Positions 9,702 to 23,800 of a stretch of 64,000 nucleotides of DNA are shown piece after piece. Both the position numbers and the translations under genes were made by a program. The stretch is from assembly GCF_910592395.1 (NCBI RefSeq), contig NC_088320.1, positions 3,286,001 to 3,350,000 of the forward strand, in the 5' to 3' direction. The stretch comes from Lineus longissimus. Its lineage: Eukaryota > Nemertea > Pilidiophora > Heteronemertea > Lineidae. Positions within the stretch are counted from its first letter, which is position 1. Each line of letters begins with the position of its first letter. Under the pieces are notes generated by a model, which was given only the letters and a program-made list of their open reading frames with translations, did not search any database and had not been told where the DNA came from.

Positions 9702-12700
9702 ATGGCTCTACCAGCTGATCTTGATAGGATTGTCAAAAATATAGGTAAGTGTGAGAGTGAAAACTTCCACACCCAGCAGCAGCAAGTCAGCTGGACCAGT
9801 TAAGTCCCAATTTGATATTGTCACAATCACAGTCCTGAACCTGATGGCTGATTCTGTGTTGATAAGATCACTAGGGGGCCTACTACAGTCTAGTGCAAAC
9901 AACTGTTTGTCTCTCCATGAGGGACTGGTTGTGACAATGACATTGTCGTTGGCTGTGGCAGAGAGTAATTCAATTGTTGTGACTTAAGGCCAGAGCAGGG
10001 ATTCTGGTTGTGACATGATGGGAAATTGGCCATTGTGTGTCACTGTAGAGAGGCACTGAATTGTCTTAATTCTTATTCCATGGCTTGCTGGTGCTAACCT
10101 ATTTTTATGTTGCACACAGAATAAGAGTTAAGCTTGGGGTCCATTGGAAATTCCTATTCAAATTGTGAATCAATCTACATGATTTCATTTGTCTTTAAAG
10201 AGCATGAAAACCAGCAGCTAGTTAAACTGATTGAACAGGAAAAGCTGCAGATTGAGGCCATAGAGAAGGAGACAGAGTATGAAAAGGAAAGAACGGCAAA
10301 GCTCAAGGATTCTAACTCCCAGCTTGATGATGAGATAAAACGATATCATAAACAGTTCATTCATCTGAGAGACAACTGTGAAAGGTAAGTGGTTGCCTTG
10401 TGTAAGCAAGTTTACCACCTCTGCCTGTTCATCTCCTCTTCTTCAAATGAGTTCTTTTGACATCAGCTTCAAGTTCTTGGGTCAGTGGATATCAGATTTG
10501 GCTGGTGTCCTCATATCAGCCTGCCTCCATCCATGCAGTTTGCTTTTGATGTCTTCATGATCAGTTTGTTTCTGATGTTTGATTTACAGCTTGAAGAAGA
10601 CAGCTGTCATTCTTTCTGAACATGAAGATGTTATGGTGAAGAAGTTGGATGAGGTTGTCATAGAAAGTGAGCGAGAAAGGTAAGAGAATGGTTTGGCTCT
10701 CGACTCTGTCTTCGTCACAAACAGGCATAGTTTTTGAAGATTTGGATGATCTGCACAGTGCACCAGTCCATCAGAGTGCCCTGGGTTTGTCCTTCAATTG
10801 ATTTATTTCAGGTGATGTATGTATATCTATTGTGACAGGACACTTTGTTTGTGAGAGGGCACACCCCATACAAAACACATTGGTGTGACAAGAGAGACTG
10901 GGCCAGGTTGCCAGAGGACATGTTTTTAAACTGCACACAGCTGTTTATAGTATTCTAGCCGTTGACCTTGGCTGTGTCCCTGTCCGTCACTCTCGCTTTT
11001 TGTTGTCAATATCTGTATAAGGTTTGCCAAATAAAAAAACTACCTACCTACAATACCAAATGTGTCTTCTGTGTTGTAGAACTGTTGATTGTAACTAAAG
11101 ACACAGGTTGTAACATCTTGGTTGTGACTTGGGACACTTTTTAAAAACCATTCAGAATAAACTTCTGGCACTGAGTATCCTTCGATGTCGCTTAGTCTCT
11201 CTCTTATTCGTTGATTGTATACTGAAAGTGATTTTGGTTTCTATACCTGCTCCATGAAAATTGGCTATAAGGACGTCAAAATTCATCCTTTAGAATTGAG
11301 CGTGATGGCATCCTGAGTCAATACCGCAGGATGTGGGATGATTACCATGCAACATATGAGAGCTTCCCGGAGGTGAAGAGACTGAGGTGTTTGCAGGAAG
11401 AGTTGGTGGAGGTGGAGCAAGTCAGGCTGACCACCGAAGAGCAGGTGTACCAACTTAGGATGAAGATCCAAGAGAAACAGGAAGAAAAAGGTGAACAGTT
11501 TAAAAGAACATCTTTGTCAAGATGTCTGATTTTTAGTGTTGTCAGGGACTACAGCCATTAAGTCAGAGGCCAGAAAGTGTGTTACTGTGTTTGACATGTT
11601 CTTTTCAGCCTCAAATATGTTTCTTTTTCAGAGTCGGGAAGACCTGCTACAATGGAACAGTTCATTGTGAAGATGTATCCTTTTCAAACATTGGTGTTCT
11701 CTGGCCAAATATTTCTTCTGCAGGTAGGTGACGATTAGGTTTAGTTAGCACATCCATTGTTTAATATTTGAACAAGCAACCTTTCTTGTCATCTCGTGAG
11801 ACATGAATAATTCAGTTAACTGCATGTTCTCTTTCTTCTTCTTCTGCTTTCGTAGCTGCATGTTCAAAACATGACATTTAAATTTGTTCTTCGGTCTGAA
11901 ATGTTATGATCGATTCCTTGACGTTTTGACAGAGCTGAGATGAAGATTGGTACCATGAGAGTGGAGCAGGAGATTCATCAGATGTGTCAGCAGAAGAAAG
12001 ACGTAACAAAGCAGATCATGATTGTCAAGGAAAAGCTGAGGACCATTGAGGAACGGAGACTGGTTTGTTGGATTATCAGCAAATTTCACTGTTCTTGATG
12101 ACTATTCTAGACTGAACTTCTGAACATTGACAAAATGAATTAATGGCCGACGACGGAAGATTCAGTCAGATGGCTTTTTTTATTTCATTTCATGTCCTTG
12201 TTCTTATTTCCAGATGAATATGGCAATAACAGAACAAGAGAAATCAAAGCAGAATGAGATGGAGCAGTCCCACACCAATGATTCAGGTCAGCAGGACCAT
12301 GAGGCCATGAGCATTGAGATGCAACCAGCTGTCTTGCCTATTGACCAGATGCAGCAGCACGAGGTTCCCAAAATGCCAAGCAGCCAGGGCGTAATATTTC
12401 AGCCAAGGAAGTCGCCACCAAAAGTCTTGTTTCCTGGGATGACAGAGGAGACAACTGGGGCACCACAAGTGGTATGTTTGCATCAGTTGTTTGGATATTT
12501 AACATTTCACTCCCCCCCAACAGTGGTGTATGTGACTCTGTCGTCATGCAGGTCGAGTCGAAGTGAAATGTTGCACTGTATATTTAGTAGTTTGGAGGGT
12601 GACTGAGAGATGGGACATTCTGCTAATTGACTTGCCTTATCTTTCTTTTTCCATAGGCAAGACCTCAGACGGAAATGCCACTTTTGAGACAACTTCAGGT

Positions 12701-15500
12701 CACAACTTTGACTCAGAAATTTACCACATCAGAGCATATAAATTTTAGTCCTCCAAGCACTGTTGTGCTGGATCAGGTGAGCAAAAACTGGTTGGGAAGA
12801 TTGGGCTTGTAGCTCTCAGTTCACATTCTACAAAGACAACATCTTTCATTTTATCTAAAGGTTTTGACATTGGCCTCCAAATATGTAAGTCTCTCTGACT
12901 TTGCAATGCTTCACTGAACCAAGCATTCCTTTCTCCATGTGCGGGTGGAACCTCCCCTTGTGAACACCTCTATAAGCAGGACACCCTCACTGTTACGCGT
13001 AATAAGGACTGTGATTTTGGTCCCAATGAGTCTTTTTCTAATCCATTCTCTGTAGTGTTATCAGCCTCAGGAGGTTCTACTGTACTTGTAACAGTTTTAT
13101 CATTCCAACATAGAACATGTCTCAGGATGTGCCGAGTGCCTCCCAGTCCAGTGGCAGTCAGACATTCCGGGTTTCGATGCCACATGTAACAATGCCAAGG
13201 CCTTCCCAGTTATTGATGCGAAGTCCACCAGAATTAAGGACTGAAATACCACCTCAGTCACCACAACTCACTATGCCAAGACCACCTCGGGTCATGACTC
13301 CAAGACCATCACAACAACTCACAATGCCAAAACCTCAAACACCAAAGTTGATGATGCCAAGACCACCAACTTATACACCAAAAATTGTGACAACACCAAA
13401 AGTACAGCTGCCTCAGAGGGCAAGGTGTGTATGATGGAAACCCGGTGGAAAGGCTATTTGTTCAGTCAATATTAAACCCAGTTGACAGTCATGCCAAAGC
13501 TGTACAAATCCATTTCTTGGTTGATTCGTTCACATGTTCAGTGCCAGCGTGCTTCAAATGTTGCTGAACGAAACACAGAAAACTTTTAAAAACTAACAAG
13601 ATCACAAATAACATTGATATAAGTTTAGAAGAGGATTGATTGGTGATTTTAAACAAACTTCTATTTTTTTCTTGGTTTCTCCCTAATGAAATTAAACTTC
13701 AGGTCAACCCTCCCCCTGGACATGATCAGTACACCAGGAAAAAGCATGGATCTGCCAGCTGATGTTGACACACCCCAACTCCCGCCACCCAGACCTGCAG
13801 AGTTCCCACGGGTCGCCCTACCCATGGACATGATTGGCAACGATGTCGGCCTAAGGATTCCTGTGACAGCCTTTGCCGATACACTGCAGGCTCCGGCCTG
13901 TGTCATAGCAAGAGCGGGTCCTATAGGCAATGATGCAAAGCAGGGATATTCTCCACAAATGGAAACAGGTGAGGACTGAGAGTATTTAGAGAAAGTTTCA
14001 AATAATTTCAAGTTATCCAACCAAAAAAAGAAGATTACATCACCTTGTACCATCAGGAAGGGCTGATTGAAAACTTTCCAAATAATTGTTATGCTTATGG
14101 CATAAATTGCCAGTGACAAGCTGTATGTACTGTACATAACCAGCTTGACTGTCTCTTAACCTTTTGTTCTGCAATCGTTCAATTTGCCTCAGGTGAAACC
14201 ATGATTACTCCAGAGAGACCTGACACAGCAGCCAAAGTGAACACACCAAAAACTCCAGGTATGTGCGACTGTTTCACCGACTGAAAGATACCTATCTTTG
14301 ACCTATTTCACATTTCACATTTGCCTAGTCATTGATTGTTTCAACTCAAAGACGCACACTGTCACTGATCTGACCTCAGAGTAAACTTACTCTGAGTTGT
14401 TTTGTGCAGGTGCAAAAGATATCCTGTACTTCTAGCCTTCTGATCCAGGGATACAGCTCCTGTACCTCTAGACGGTGCATATTATCTACTATTGCTCTAC
14501 CAGGTGATAAAGGAATAACTCTTGATCCTGATGACAGTCCGTTTGATCTCGAGAAACATCTTCGGCATTTGTCTGAACTCAAGAGCAGGTCACCAGGATT
14601 CTGTTTCTCAAGTCGCCCCATGGTCCAGCGAGAAGCCGATGCCGAAACAAACCACCCAGCATCTACATCTACCGAGAGCAGCTTCTCTACCTCTTCTTTC
14701 CATGGTATGTTACAAATGATTTGTGATCACACCTCTGGGATCTATCCATCCGACCACAAAACCCATGATGTTGGCAAGATACCAGTACCGTTATGATAAT
14801 CCAGTCTGTGGGTTCCGCTCATTGAGCCATAAGAGTAGACTTGGTATTGCTCTTACAAGCTCAACTACCCTTCTTGCAGTGCAACATCTTCGGCAATGTG
14901 CCCATGTCAAGGCTAGGTAATTAAAGACTAAAGGACTGAATGCGGCTGCCAGATGTCATTTAAAGACTTCAGCTGCAGCTTACAGTTTATCATCATTATT
15001 GCCAATACATTAGTTGGAATATACATGTACACGGCAAAACAAGCATGAATGCCTCCAAGGTCCTTTAACGCCAATAACTACCTGCTTTTTTCAGGGTCAG
15101 GTGTATGCTCGGGTCTGATATAAAATTCTTTTGCCTTTTTATAGGTCAGAAGTCAACGAAAAGTACCACGGCATCGTCGGCAAATCCCTTCAACTTTGGT
15201 TTCAACAATGAACCAAACACAAGTCGCCCCAATTTCAACTTTGGGGCAACAGAAAGTCCAGTGAACGGTACTGGCTTCAATTTTGGCAGAGGGGACACTG
15301 CCCAAGGCCCACAGCAGAATAAATTTTCTTTTGGCCTAGGATTTGGGGCAGGTGGTGATAACAGCTCAGGGAATATATTCAGTATGTTTGGTGACGGAGG
15401 TAAAGATGAAACCCCCCAGTCTCCACAGGCAGGTTTTAATTTTTCAGGGTTTGGTGACAGATGTGAGAGTCCCTCTGGTGGCGGTTTCAACCTGTTCTGA
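9702..15500 (+). CDS. SIX6OS1: SIX6OS1 (C14orf39)-like synaptonemal complex central element protein
   Basis: Thirteen exons join in frame into 754 residues: 9702-9744, 10201-10384, 10590-10679, 11294-11490, 11632-11674, 11933-12062, 12214-12471, 12657-12776, 13114-13424, 13703-13968, 14193-14258, 14504-14704, 15145-15500. Vertebrate SIX6OS1 binds SYCE1 and is needed to build the synaptonemal complex in meiosis. The match covers the LDR start, the coiled coil (about 15-245) with HLRDNCE (human has EIKDNCR) and the following HEDVM, and the C-terminal phenylalanine/glycine-rich tail (NFGF, FNFG, FSFG, FNLF) that ends both proteins. Residues 355-460 add repeats of MPRP type that I do not recall from vertebrates; the human protein has 587 residues. 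The donor after exon 5 (AT|GTATCC) is weak but is the only frame-consistent one I found. A skipped phase-1 exon between 14704 and 15145 is possible. Confidence 0.75.
12944..13082. mobile_element. Decayed TA-type MITE in a SIX6OS1 intron
   Basis: The left end, TGGAACCTCCCC then AACACCTCTATAAG, and the right end, CAGGAGGTTCTACTG followed by TA, are degenerate versions of the termini at 2063-2240. Both copies also share TTTTGGTCCCAA in the middle. It ends about 30 bp before the acceptor of the exon at 13114, so it supplies part of the 3' end of that intron. Confidence 0.5.
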
Positions 15501-17851
15501 GATTGACCATCATAAAATGTCTTTGTACAACACATTCATTATGGCAGGGATTGTCAATATACATTTCTATCTGTTGAAATCATTATGGCCACAAATGCGG
15601 ATGGGCAATTCATCTGCGTAGGCGCAGGCATGAAACCCAGTGCAAACACCAAAGCAATGATTCATAGCCACGTTATGCATCAAACAAGCGCATGCAGTAA
15701 GGACTTTCCCACATCTCTGTCACAGGTGGTAAACTGTTGTTGATTATCATGTTTTATGCGGTTTCCTACTTCGTGAACCATTCATACTGATGACGTTTTC
15801 TTGAGCTTTTTCGCATTTTATTATTTAATCATTAATGGTTATCATTGTTGCAGGCTTCGTTCGTCAAATTGTTTGGCCATGACTTCTACCTGATCAGGTC
15901 ATTGCCAAGTCTATGACTATCTGTTCTGTTGAATAAAATTGGAGAAGTTTTTTGGTGTTGTTTATTTTGGTGTGAAGTCATGTTGTCAAGGACCATTCAA
16001 AGTAAAATGGCTGAACTAGGAAATGATCAGTCCCGAAATAAATTGCAGCACAGAACAAACTCACTTTGATCACAGTAAAGTACATGAAGATACTTTTTAT
16101 ATGAATAATTGTATTTTTCTTTTCATTAAAAAAATTAAACAACTTATATTCCATCATATGCTGGATATGACAATTTCTGACAACTACACATAGAGAGACA
16201 TTTCTTAACAATTTCAACTATCAATGACATCATCATTGCCATAATAGACGGCAAACACATGAACATTAATAGCTAAACGATGCTGTACGGTTATCATTTC
16301 CACAGCCATGGCCATGTGTTTGCTATCAAACACTGAATGTCATCATAGATAAGCTCTGTTCAGCATAAGAGCAGGGTGCTCTTGCATTTACATATTGATA
16401 TAATTTCTATTAACTAACAAATTTAACAGTGTCTTAAGTACATCATCCGGTGAAAACGCTGCCTCATTATCCATTTTTAATCAACCCTCTTCTATTGTTT
16501 CAAAGTTAATTGTTTTCGGGCCGCAAAAAGGGGACAGCCCTGCCCACACTGACCTCGTCTGTTTAGAAATACATGTACTGTATATAAGTGATTAAGCAGT
16601 TTTACAGTATTACATTTGAGACTAAGCCTTTGGACAACCAGCCCTCAAAGCCAAACAGTAGTACTGAACACTGGTTCAAGTTCAGATGACATCAATGTAC
16701 CATGCTTAGGACTATTTTATGAGAATTTTCGATTATCATACAATGGATAGTAAAAGCCAAGTTCAGGCTTATACACACAATAAGAAGCACATAGAGCAAT
16801 GCTCATGACAGCTAAAATATACATGCACATGCCATAATATAGAATCTAAACATATAGTAGAAATAGAATATAAAAAAATATACATAAAACTAAATGAAAA
16901 ATTTACATTGTTCTACATGTATGTACAATATACAAAATCAGAGAGGTCATGTTCAATACAAGGAATGAAAACTGGCAGATTTCTATAATGTATGTTATAA
17001 ATGCCATATATTGTGGTTCTTGCCACATAATGGTGTGTAATGAATAAGCTCATCACCTTCCATAAAATGACTGGCCGGTACAAAAGAAAGGCAGACCTAC
17101 ATCAAGACAAAGACACTGGACTCTAGAGAGGCAATCTATGTGATCCTGCAGTGCTGACTACCCTGAGTACTCTCTCCAGACCAATTATAAGACTGGTCTT
17201 GTCCGAGCAAGTGCCTAAAATCTAGCAATCCAGACTGACTGACTGCCTATAAACACTGGTAATGGTACGATCATTTTGTATGAATACACAATGGGCCTCA
17301 AATATACCCCCTCCCTTGTTGTGTACGTACTGAATGAATGTCCCTAACTGCTCGCATTCACAATCTGAAAGTTCCAGTACATGTTCATCAACCCAACATT
17401 TAATTTCAACAATATCAACGATTATTTAACAACACCCTGTTTACATACATGATTCATCAACTCTTATAAATCTCTGGAAGTCCAGCCGAATTGGCCAAAA
17501 AACTCGTCATTCTCATTGAGAAAATGTAGAATGTTTAACTGGGAAAAAATGGTTTTAAAGACAGACTAACAAAGAAATGCACTAACTGAACAATAATAAC
17601 TTCACCCACCAATCACATGAATATCCAGTGAAGTATAAAAATATCTTTTAGCAGAAAACTTTACAATAGTATCACAGAAGCCTAGGTGCCCATCTGGCGC
17701 GTATGGTATAAAGCACTATGAAACAAGTTTTGAAAAAATAAACAAACTCAAATACAATAGCTCTTGTCATGATTCCTGAATGCTAAATGCAACCCATTTA
17801 GCACATTCTGCACTGTGCATCTGTCAAGTTCCTTTCCGACATCATTCTCTT
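15501..17851. other. Convergent 3' regions of SIX6OS1 and the zinc-finger gene
   Basis: No coding exon was found. The two genes converge here. The plus-strand poly(A) signal AATAAA is at 15932-15937. The minus-strand gene stops at 17852 and needs a signal that reads TTTATT on the plus strand; the clearest is at 15961-15966, which would give it a 3' UTR of about 1.9 kb ending beside the 3' end of SIX6OS1. The stretch is AT-rich with several TACATGTA-type palindromes. Confidence 0.45.
15932..15937 (+). terminator. Poly(A) signal of SIX6OS1
   Basis: AATAAA lies 432 bases after the stop codon at 15500. It is followed by a GT-rich stretch (TTTTTTGGTGTTG) of the kind seen downstream of cleavage sites. 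Confidence 0.6.
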
Positions 17852-20800
17852 TCAACGAACCTTCTTCATTCCGAGTTGTATGGCGGGATGCATTGCCTGC
17901 GCCTTACAAATGTGGCCGTGGTTCATAACTTGTCGGCTCGTGTAATCCTCTCCGCATTTCTTGCACTTGTTTCCCATGCGCTCCAGGTAAAGATGCGACT
18001 GGGATCGGAGGTGGCGATTCAGGTCAGACTGTGTCACGCCCTCGTAATGACAAATATGACACTTGAACTCACGTATGCCTAAAGATGAAGGAAAGTAAAT
18101 GATAAGAATGTAGATGTTTAAGGGGTAAGCCGTTCGTATTCAATTGTGGGTCAGGAAAATAGAAATACAGGTATAAACTTTGCTGAAACTTGGTATATTG
18201 AATCTGTATACATGTATCTGTTTCTGATATTGTGATGTCCATTTGCTCTACATACCCTGATGTCTCATCATATGAACTTTAAGCTGACTGCTGGTTCTTG
18301 CACTGTACTGGCACATCTTGCACTTGAAAGGGCGCACATCTGAAATAAAGAGACAGAAACTGTACAGGGAAACCAGGAAGATATGTGATGAGCTATTTGA
18401 CAAGGATTCTCTTTAGAAATATCTTATGCTCATCTCCCAGAAAACTGGAAAGTTCTGAGTTTCTATGGGCTGCTATTGGCCCAGCTGGGCACTAGTGATG
18501 ACAATGGTGGTCCAGTGTTATTCGAGAATAATTGAAGTTAAGTTGAATAAGGTGCCATCCATGTAGGCCTAGTATATATGCATCCGAAGGAGAAAGCAGG
18601 AGGGTGTTCAAAAACTTGCTTGGGTGTCACTGTACATTTGAAATTTATGATAACTGTCCATGACCTTACCTTCATGAAAGTTTAGATGTCTCCTGATGTC
18701 CGAGTAATTGGGGAATTCCTTGGCACAATATGCACATCTGAATAATGTCCGTCCATCAGGCAGGAACACTGGGGTGGCAGACTCTTCATGCTTCTGCGGA
18801 TCACAGATCACTTCAACCCTGCAAGAAAGTCGCAGGCCAAGTGGCATCAATTTCTAGGTGAAGGGCTAGTTATTATGACTTTAGCCAATGTCGCACTCGG
18901 CTCGGACGCAAAGTCGGCCATAGTTTATCAGTAACGAACCCTTTCTAATCGTACTAGTATTCTAATAATTTCAATTCAGCATTCTTTTCAGTCACAGGTG
19001 AGCAAGTTGATCTTTGGCATCCTGCTTCATTCAGTCCAAATTCCCCACCTTACACTACGGCCAGATTTTATGAGTGTGCACCTTCCAGGTAATTTTTGAT
19101 ATTTACCTCGAATGAGTTCTTGACAGGTTAGAAAAATTCCTCTGCTTCTTATCGTCAACTGCGGCATCTCCCCCATCTGGTGCGTTAAACCTCGCTGCGA
19201 CATCCTGGAGATACGACCTCTGTGGCGTGCGGGCAGGCGCACTAACAGGCAGGGGCGGGTACATCACGTACGATGGCTGCGTCATGGTAGGTACAGTGGA
19301 TGTCATCATCGGTGCTTGAAACATTGGGCGAGCACCAGGGACATTGAGTAGGGCTGAGCTAAATGGCAACATGGTCATGTGCGGAGGACTGAGGAAAGGT
19401 CCGCGGGGCGACAGGCTGTAAGGTCCGCCAGGTGACATAGGGATTCCTGTAACCTGGCCATTTGTGTTCACAGATAACTGTAGGTTCATAGGTGACATTT
19501 GGGCCATCCCGAATGATTGTGGTAAGCTTGTGTGACTGAGAAAATTTGGACTGAACATCGGTGGTGGACTAGAAATGTTAATCATGTTTTTTGAAGCTGA
19601 GGTTGATTCAGGATTAGTAGTGTTTACAACACAAGGGATTCCTGCATTCATACTAGGTTGATTAGTACTCATTGGCTCTGCATCCTTTGGCTTTTCTGAA
19701 CTGGTGCTCGGGTTTTCTATGCGTATATTCTCTTCATCCAAAATGCAATTTTGTTCCAAGTCTTTTTGTACACTTTTTTGAGATTCTGATCTTGATTGGT
19801 TTGGTTCACATTTTGGAAATGCAGATACTGAATTCCATCCCACACTCTCCATATCTTTCACTTCTGCACTGTTATTGTTTTTGATTCCTTCTACAGATTC
19901 CTTTTCAGTGTCATTTTTTTCTTGACCCTGACCTTGGCCACTAGAGATACTCTCATCACCTTGACATTTAACAGCAAGGTCATGATCATTCTTTGATTGA
20001 CCTTGACCTTCACCAATATCAGCAGGATTATCCTCGGGCTCTGTAGCAGTTGCTGGAGAATCATCCAAAGGCATATCAGATGGAATCACAATCGTAATAT
20101 CATCCGACACACCCTCTTTGCGACGAATCTTTTCCTCCAAGTGCGAGCGTAATTCCAGACGAGCATTCAGTGCAGTTGCAGATGAAGACTGCTCCGGCTC
20201 TTCTACTGGAGACTGTGACATGTGAGATGTTGATGTTGATGCCGGAACAGAGGGCGGACGTTCTGGAGGAAGGAGTGGCAACTGCAACGGTCCAAGTCTA
20301 GGCCTAGGCATCGGCCATTTTGGAGCAGAGTCCCTTCCAATCAAACCCTTGACATAAGGTTCAGCTACCTTTTTACTCGGGCTTCCGCGAGATAATAACT
20401 TGAAAAGTTCCTGCCGATCTAACCCGGAATGAAAGCGCAGAATATGGTGCCGCAGGTTGCGTAGTTCACTGAAGCCCCGTCCACACTGTTTACAGTAGCA
20501 TGTTTTGACCCCTGTGTGCACCCTCTCATGACGCTGAAGGCAGAAAAACCGAAAGAATGACTTGGGGCAGAAACGGCACCTAAACAGTCCATCAAATCTC
20601 CTTGGTCGTGACACTGCACCTAATAGACTAGAAATATGATTGTTACTTTCAAAAACATTTTTGATCATGTCATTATGCGATTCGTCCTCATTTGGAGATC
20701 TTAGTGCAGCCAATTCAATGCTCTCATCAGCATCGAAATCAGTCAAACTTTGTGAAGACAAATCATCATCCAACATTTCAACGTCACTGAGTCGGTCATC

Positions 20801-23800
20801 TTGATCTGGGATGTCTGGAACAGGTGGTTCAGGTGTTGCATTTGTTTCTTCCTTTGCTGGTGTTTCTGCCAAGGCGGGCTCGTGACTTGCGATACTGAAA
20901 TCGTCTTTTTCCTCCACGTCCCAGTGGTGTAGTGATCGCAAGTGGCGCAAGAGTATGATACGGAATTGAAATGCTGCTTGGCAGACTGGACAACGATATG
21001 GTAATTTTGAGCCAATACTTGAGTGACTTGTCATGTGATCCTTCATTTTTTGCATCGAATCGAAAACTTTTCCCATGCACAGATAACATTTGTATAGCAC
21101 CACTGATTCACCTGATTTCTTATTTGAAGCATCAATCTTGGCAATAAAAGTCGTCTCCTTCATTATCGTGAAATTGTCAAGAAGATTGTCATGGTCTGGT
21201 AGTAAATCATTCACTAATTTGTCGCGGTAGCGCTGCTGTTTAACGACAACATTTGGCGGGTTTACTACAGGATTCGCTAGAGTCATTTTATCCAAAGGGT
21301 GCTGTTGAACTTGCGAGACAAAATGATTGGGCGGTACAAAACGGGATTGTATCGGCCTGTAGTGCATCGTTGGACCAAACATTCGAGACTGAGACAACAT
21401 ATCAGGGTTTGGAATGTTCGGCAGAGGTGCAGGGGGTGCCCTTATGAGAGACATCAAATGTTCTTGGCTCGTAGAACCCACAGGTGCAGCGGAGGTACGA
21501 CTTTGCAGATGGGGAGCTCTACTTTGCGTCAAGTGTCCTTTTGTTGTTTCACAGCTACTGGGACAAGTTGTAACAGGTCTGAAGTGTGGACCATGCTGTA
21601 TGACACCAGGGTTCGGAATACGCAACTGGACCGGTGAATTCATCATAAAGGGGGCAGCAGGTACTGCAGGAATGGGCTCCGTATTGAGCTGTCCGGGAGA
21701 CTTCATGGCAACACTTCTACTGTAGGGTGCCTGAGCAGTAGAGCCACATGATATCACATCACTCCCACTATGTTCTTGACTAGGTTTCTCATTTGTATCA
21801 TAAGTGCTAACTACAGGTGTAGATCTGATCTGACTATGCGATTGGGAAGAGGTAGAATCTTTTGAAGAGCGGCTGATGTGTATCTCACACGAAGGCAAAA
21901 CCGTTGTTAACGCAGAGGGCGCATCATTAGTTGAGGAAACGACCGACTCCAAAGTTGATGTGAGGGAGTCTGAAAATGTTGACAATGAACGAACATTGGA
22001 TATTATAGGTGTAACCATTGGCGATGAGCAAGCCATGGTACAGACTTGATCTTCTAAAGTCACGAGAGTACCAGATGAAACTGTTGGCTGTGAGTGTGTT
22101 TGGGGCACTGAATTAAGATTCTTAGAGGAGTCATTCGTTTTTGAAGCCACTTCCTTATCATCAGGGTCAATTGGTTCTAATTTTATTCTCACTGACTGAC
22201 TGTTTGTTTCGTCGATTTGAAAACTCTCGCTTTTTTCTGCCCTTTTCTCACCAACGACAGTCCACTGCCCCGTCATGGACTGCCCATCATAACCCAGCGC
22301 ATTGCGTAACTGCGGATACTCCTTATTTGGCATATCCTCGTCTAAATCATTTAAATTCTGATTCAAAATCTGCTGAACAGTTCCTGTGTCTAAAGCACCA
22401 AATAGTTGATAGCATGGCTGCTGGCTACTCTCGTAACTTGGCTGTTTCTGCTTCGTGTCAAGCTCATCTGGTTTTGGTTTTTCACCATCTGTGACAAAGC
22501 GTCGGAGTTCGTTTTCTTTGACCTTGAGATAGCGTTCCTTAAGACCATGGCTGAGGTCAATATTGAAGTTATGGTTGGTCTTCTCGTGGTATTGTAGCGA
22601 CCCTTTGGATTTAAATGCTCGATCACAGGCCTGGAAGGGGAGAGGGAGGTATCAAAACTACGAATTGACTTTTCAAGATGCAAGTCAATTTCAAACAGCT
22701 TAGCTAAATACCTCATTTGAGTCTCCACTAAAATTCATACATGTACTCACCCGACATTTGTAAGGACGTTCTCCAGTATGCACCAACAGATGCCTCTTCA
22801 GATCACTTGGTTTAGGGCAAACTTTTCCACAATGAAGGCATGTCCGCTTAGAGAGGAAATAGGCACGTTTTTCTTCCTTCGTCATATTTGTCACGTCAAT
22901 ACCTGTTTCAAGCTGAACTGTTTCCAAATCCAAAACGATTGTGTTGGATTCCTGATCGACCATCATAGTGTTGTCTGCAACAGAACCACTAGGTGTAGAC
23001 TGGTTGTCTGAATTCATCTGTGCCGACCCAAAGTTGTAACTACCGTCAGGATTAAAGGAGAGACTTTGTACACTTTGCGATGTCTGATCATCGAAACTGT
23101 CCTGATCGACAAATGCTGTGCCATTTTTGTCGATGAAAATCATACTGTCATTAGAATCATCATCTTCAAAAGGGGTCGGAAAGGTTTTCTCTTGTGTTGA
23201 ATTTAAGTCTGATTTGCCATCCGCAGAATTTTCACTCACTGTCTTTTTACCAAACATTTTGAACTCTGATTCAACTAGTTGCCCCAGGCTACTTTCAAAC
23301 GAGACAACATTGCAATCTGCATCTGCAACACCATTACGATTCTGATCTGGGTTCACACCGAAATGCATTCCAGCGTTCGACGTCCCTTCAACAAGCGGCA
23401 AACGGTTGTCTATTTCAGGCCCATTTATTTTTTTCGATGGATCAGAATTGCCCCGTTCCATTTTAATCTCATCATCTAACTCGTCAGTCCCACTGAAAAA
23501 ACTCCAATCCTCTGGTTCAGTTTTTATATCCAATCCAGCAGCACCAGTATCGTTGAAAGCATTATAAGAATTTAAAAGTCTACCACGTTTACGTGCACCA
23601 AACCTGAGATAATCTGACGCAACTTTCTTTTCCATCGCCATTCGTATTTTCCGTTCGCGATATCGGTCCATCAGATTCGTTTCCTTTGATTCGATCCCGT
23701 GTTCCATGTATTCGTGATATTGCACACTTCGCTTAGCCTTGAATTCTTTTTTACACACCTGGAAGAGCAAGCAGAGCTTTTTGATATAAAATATATTTGA

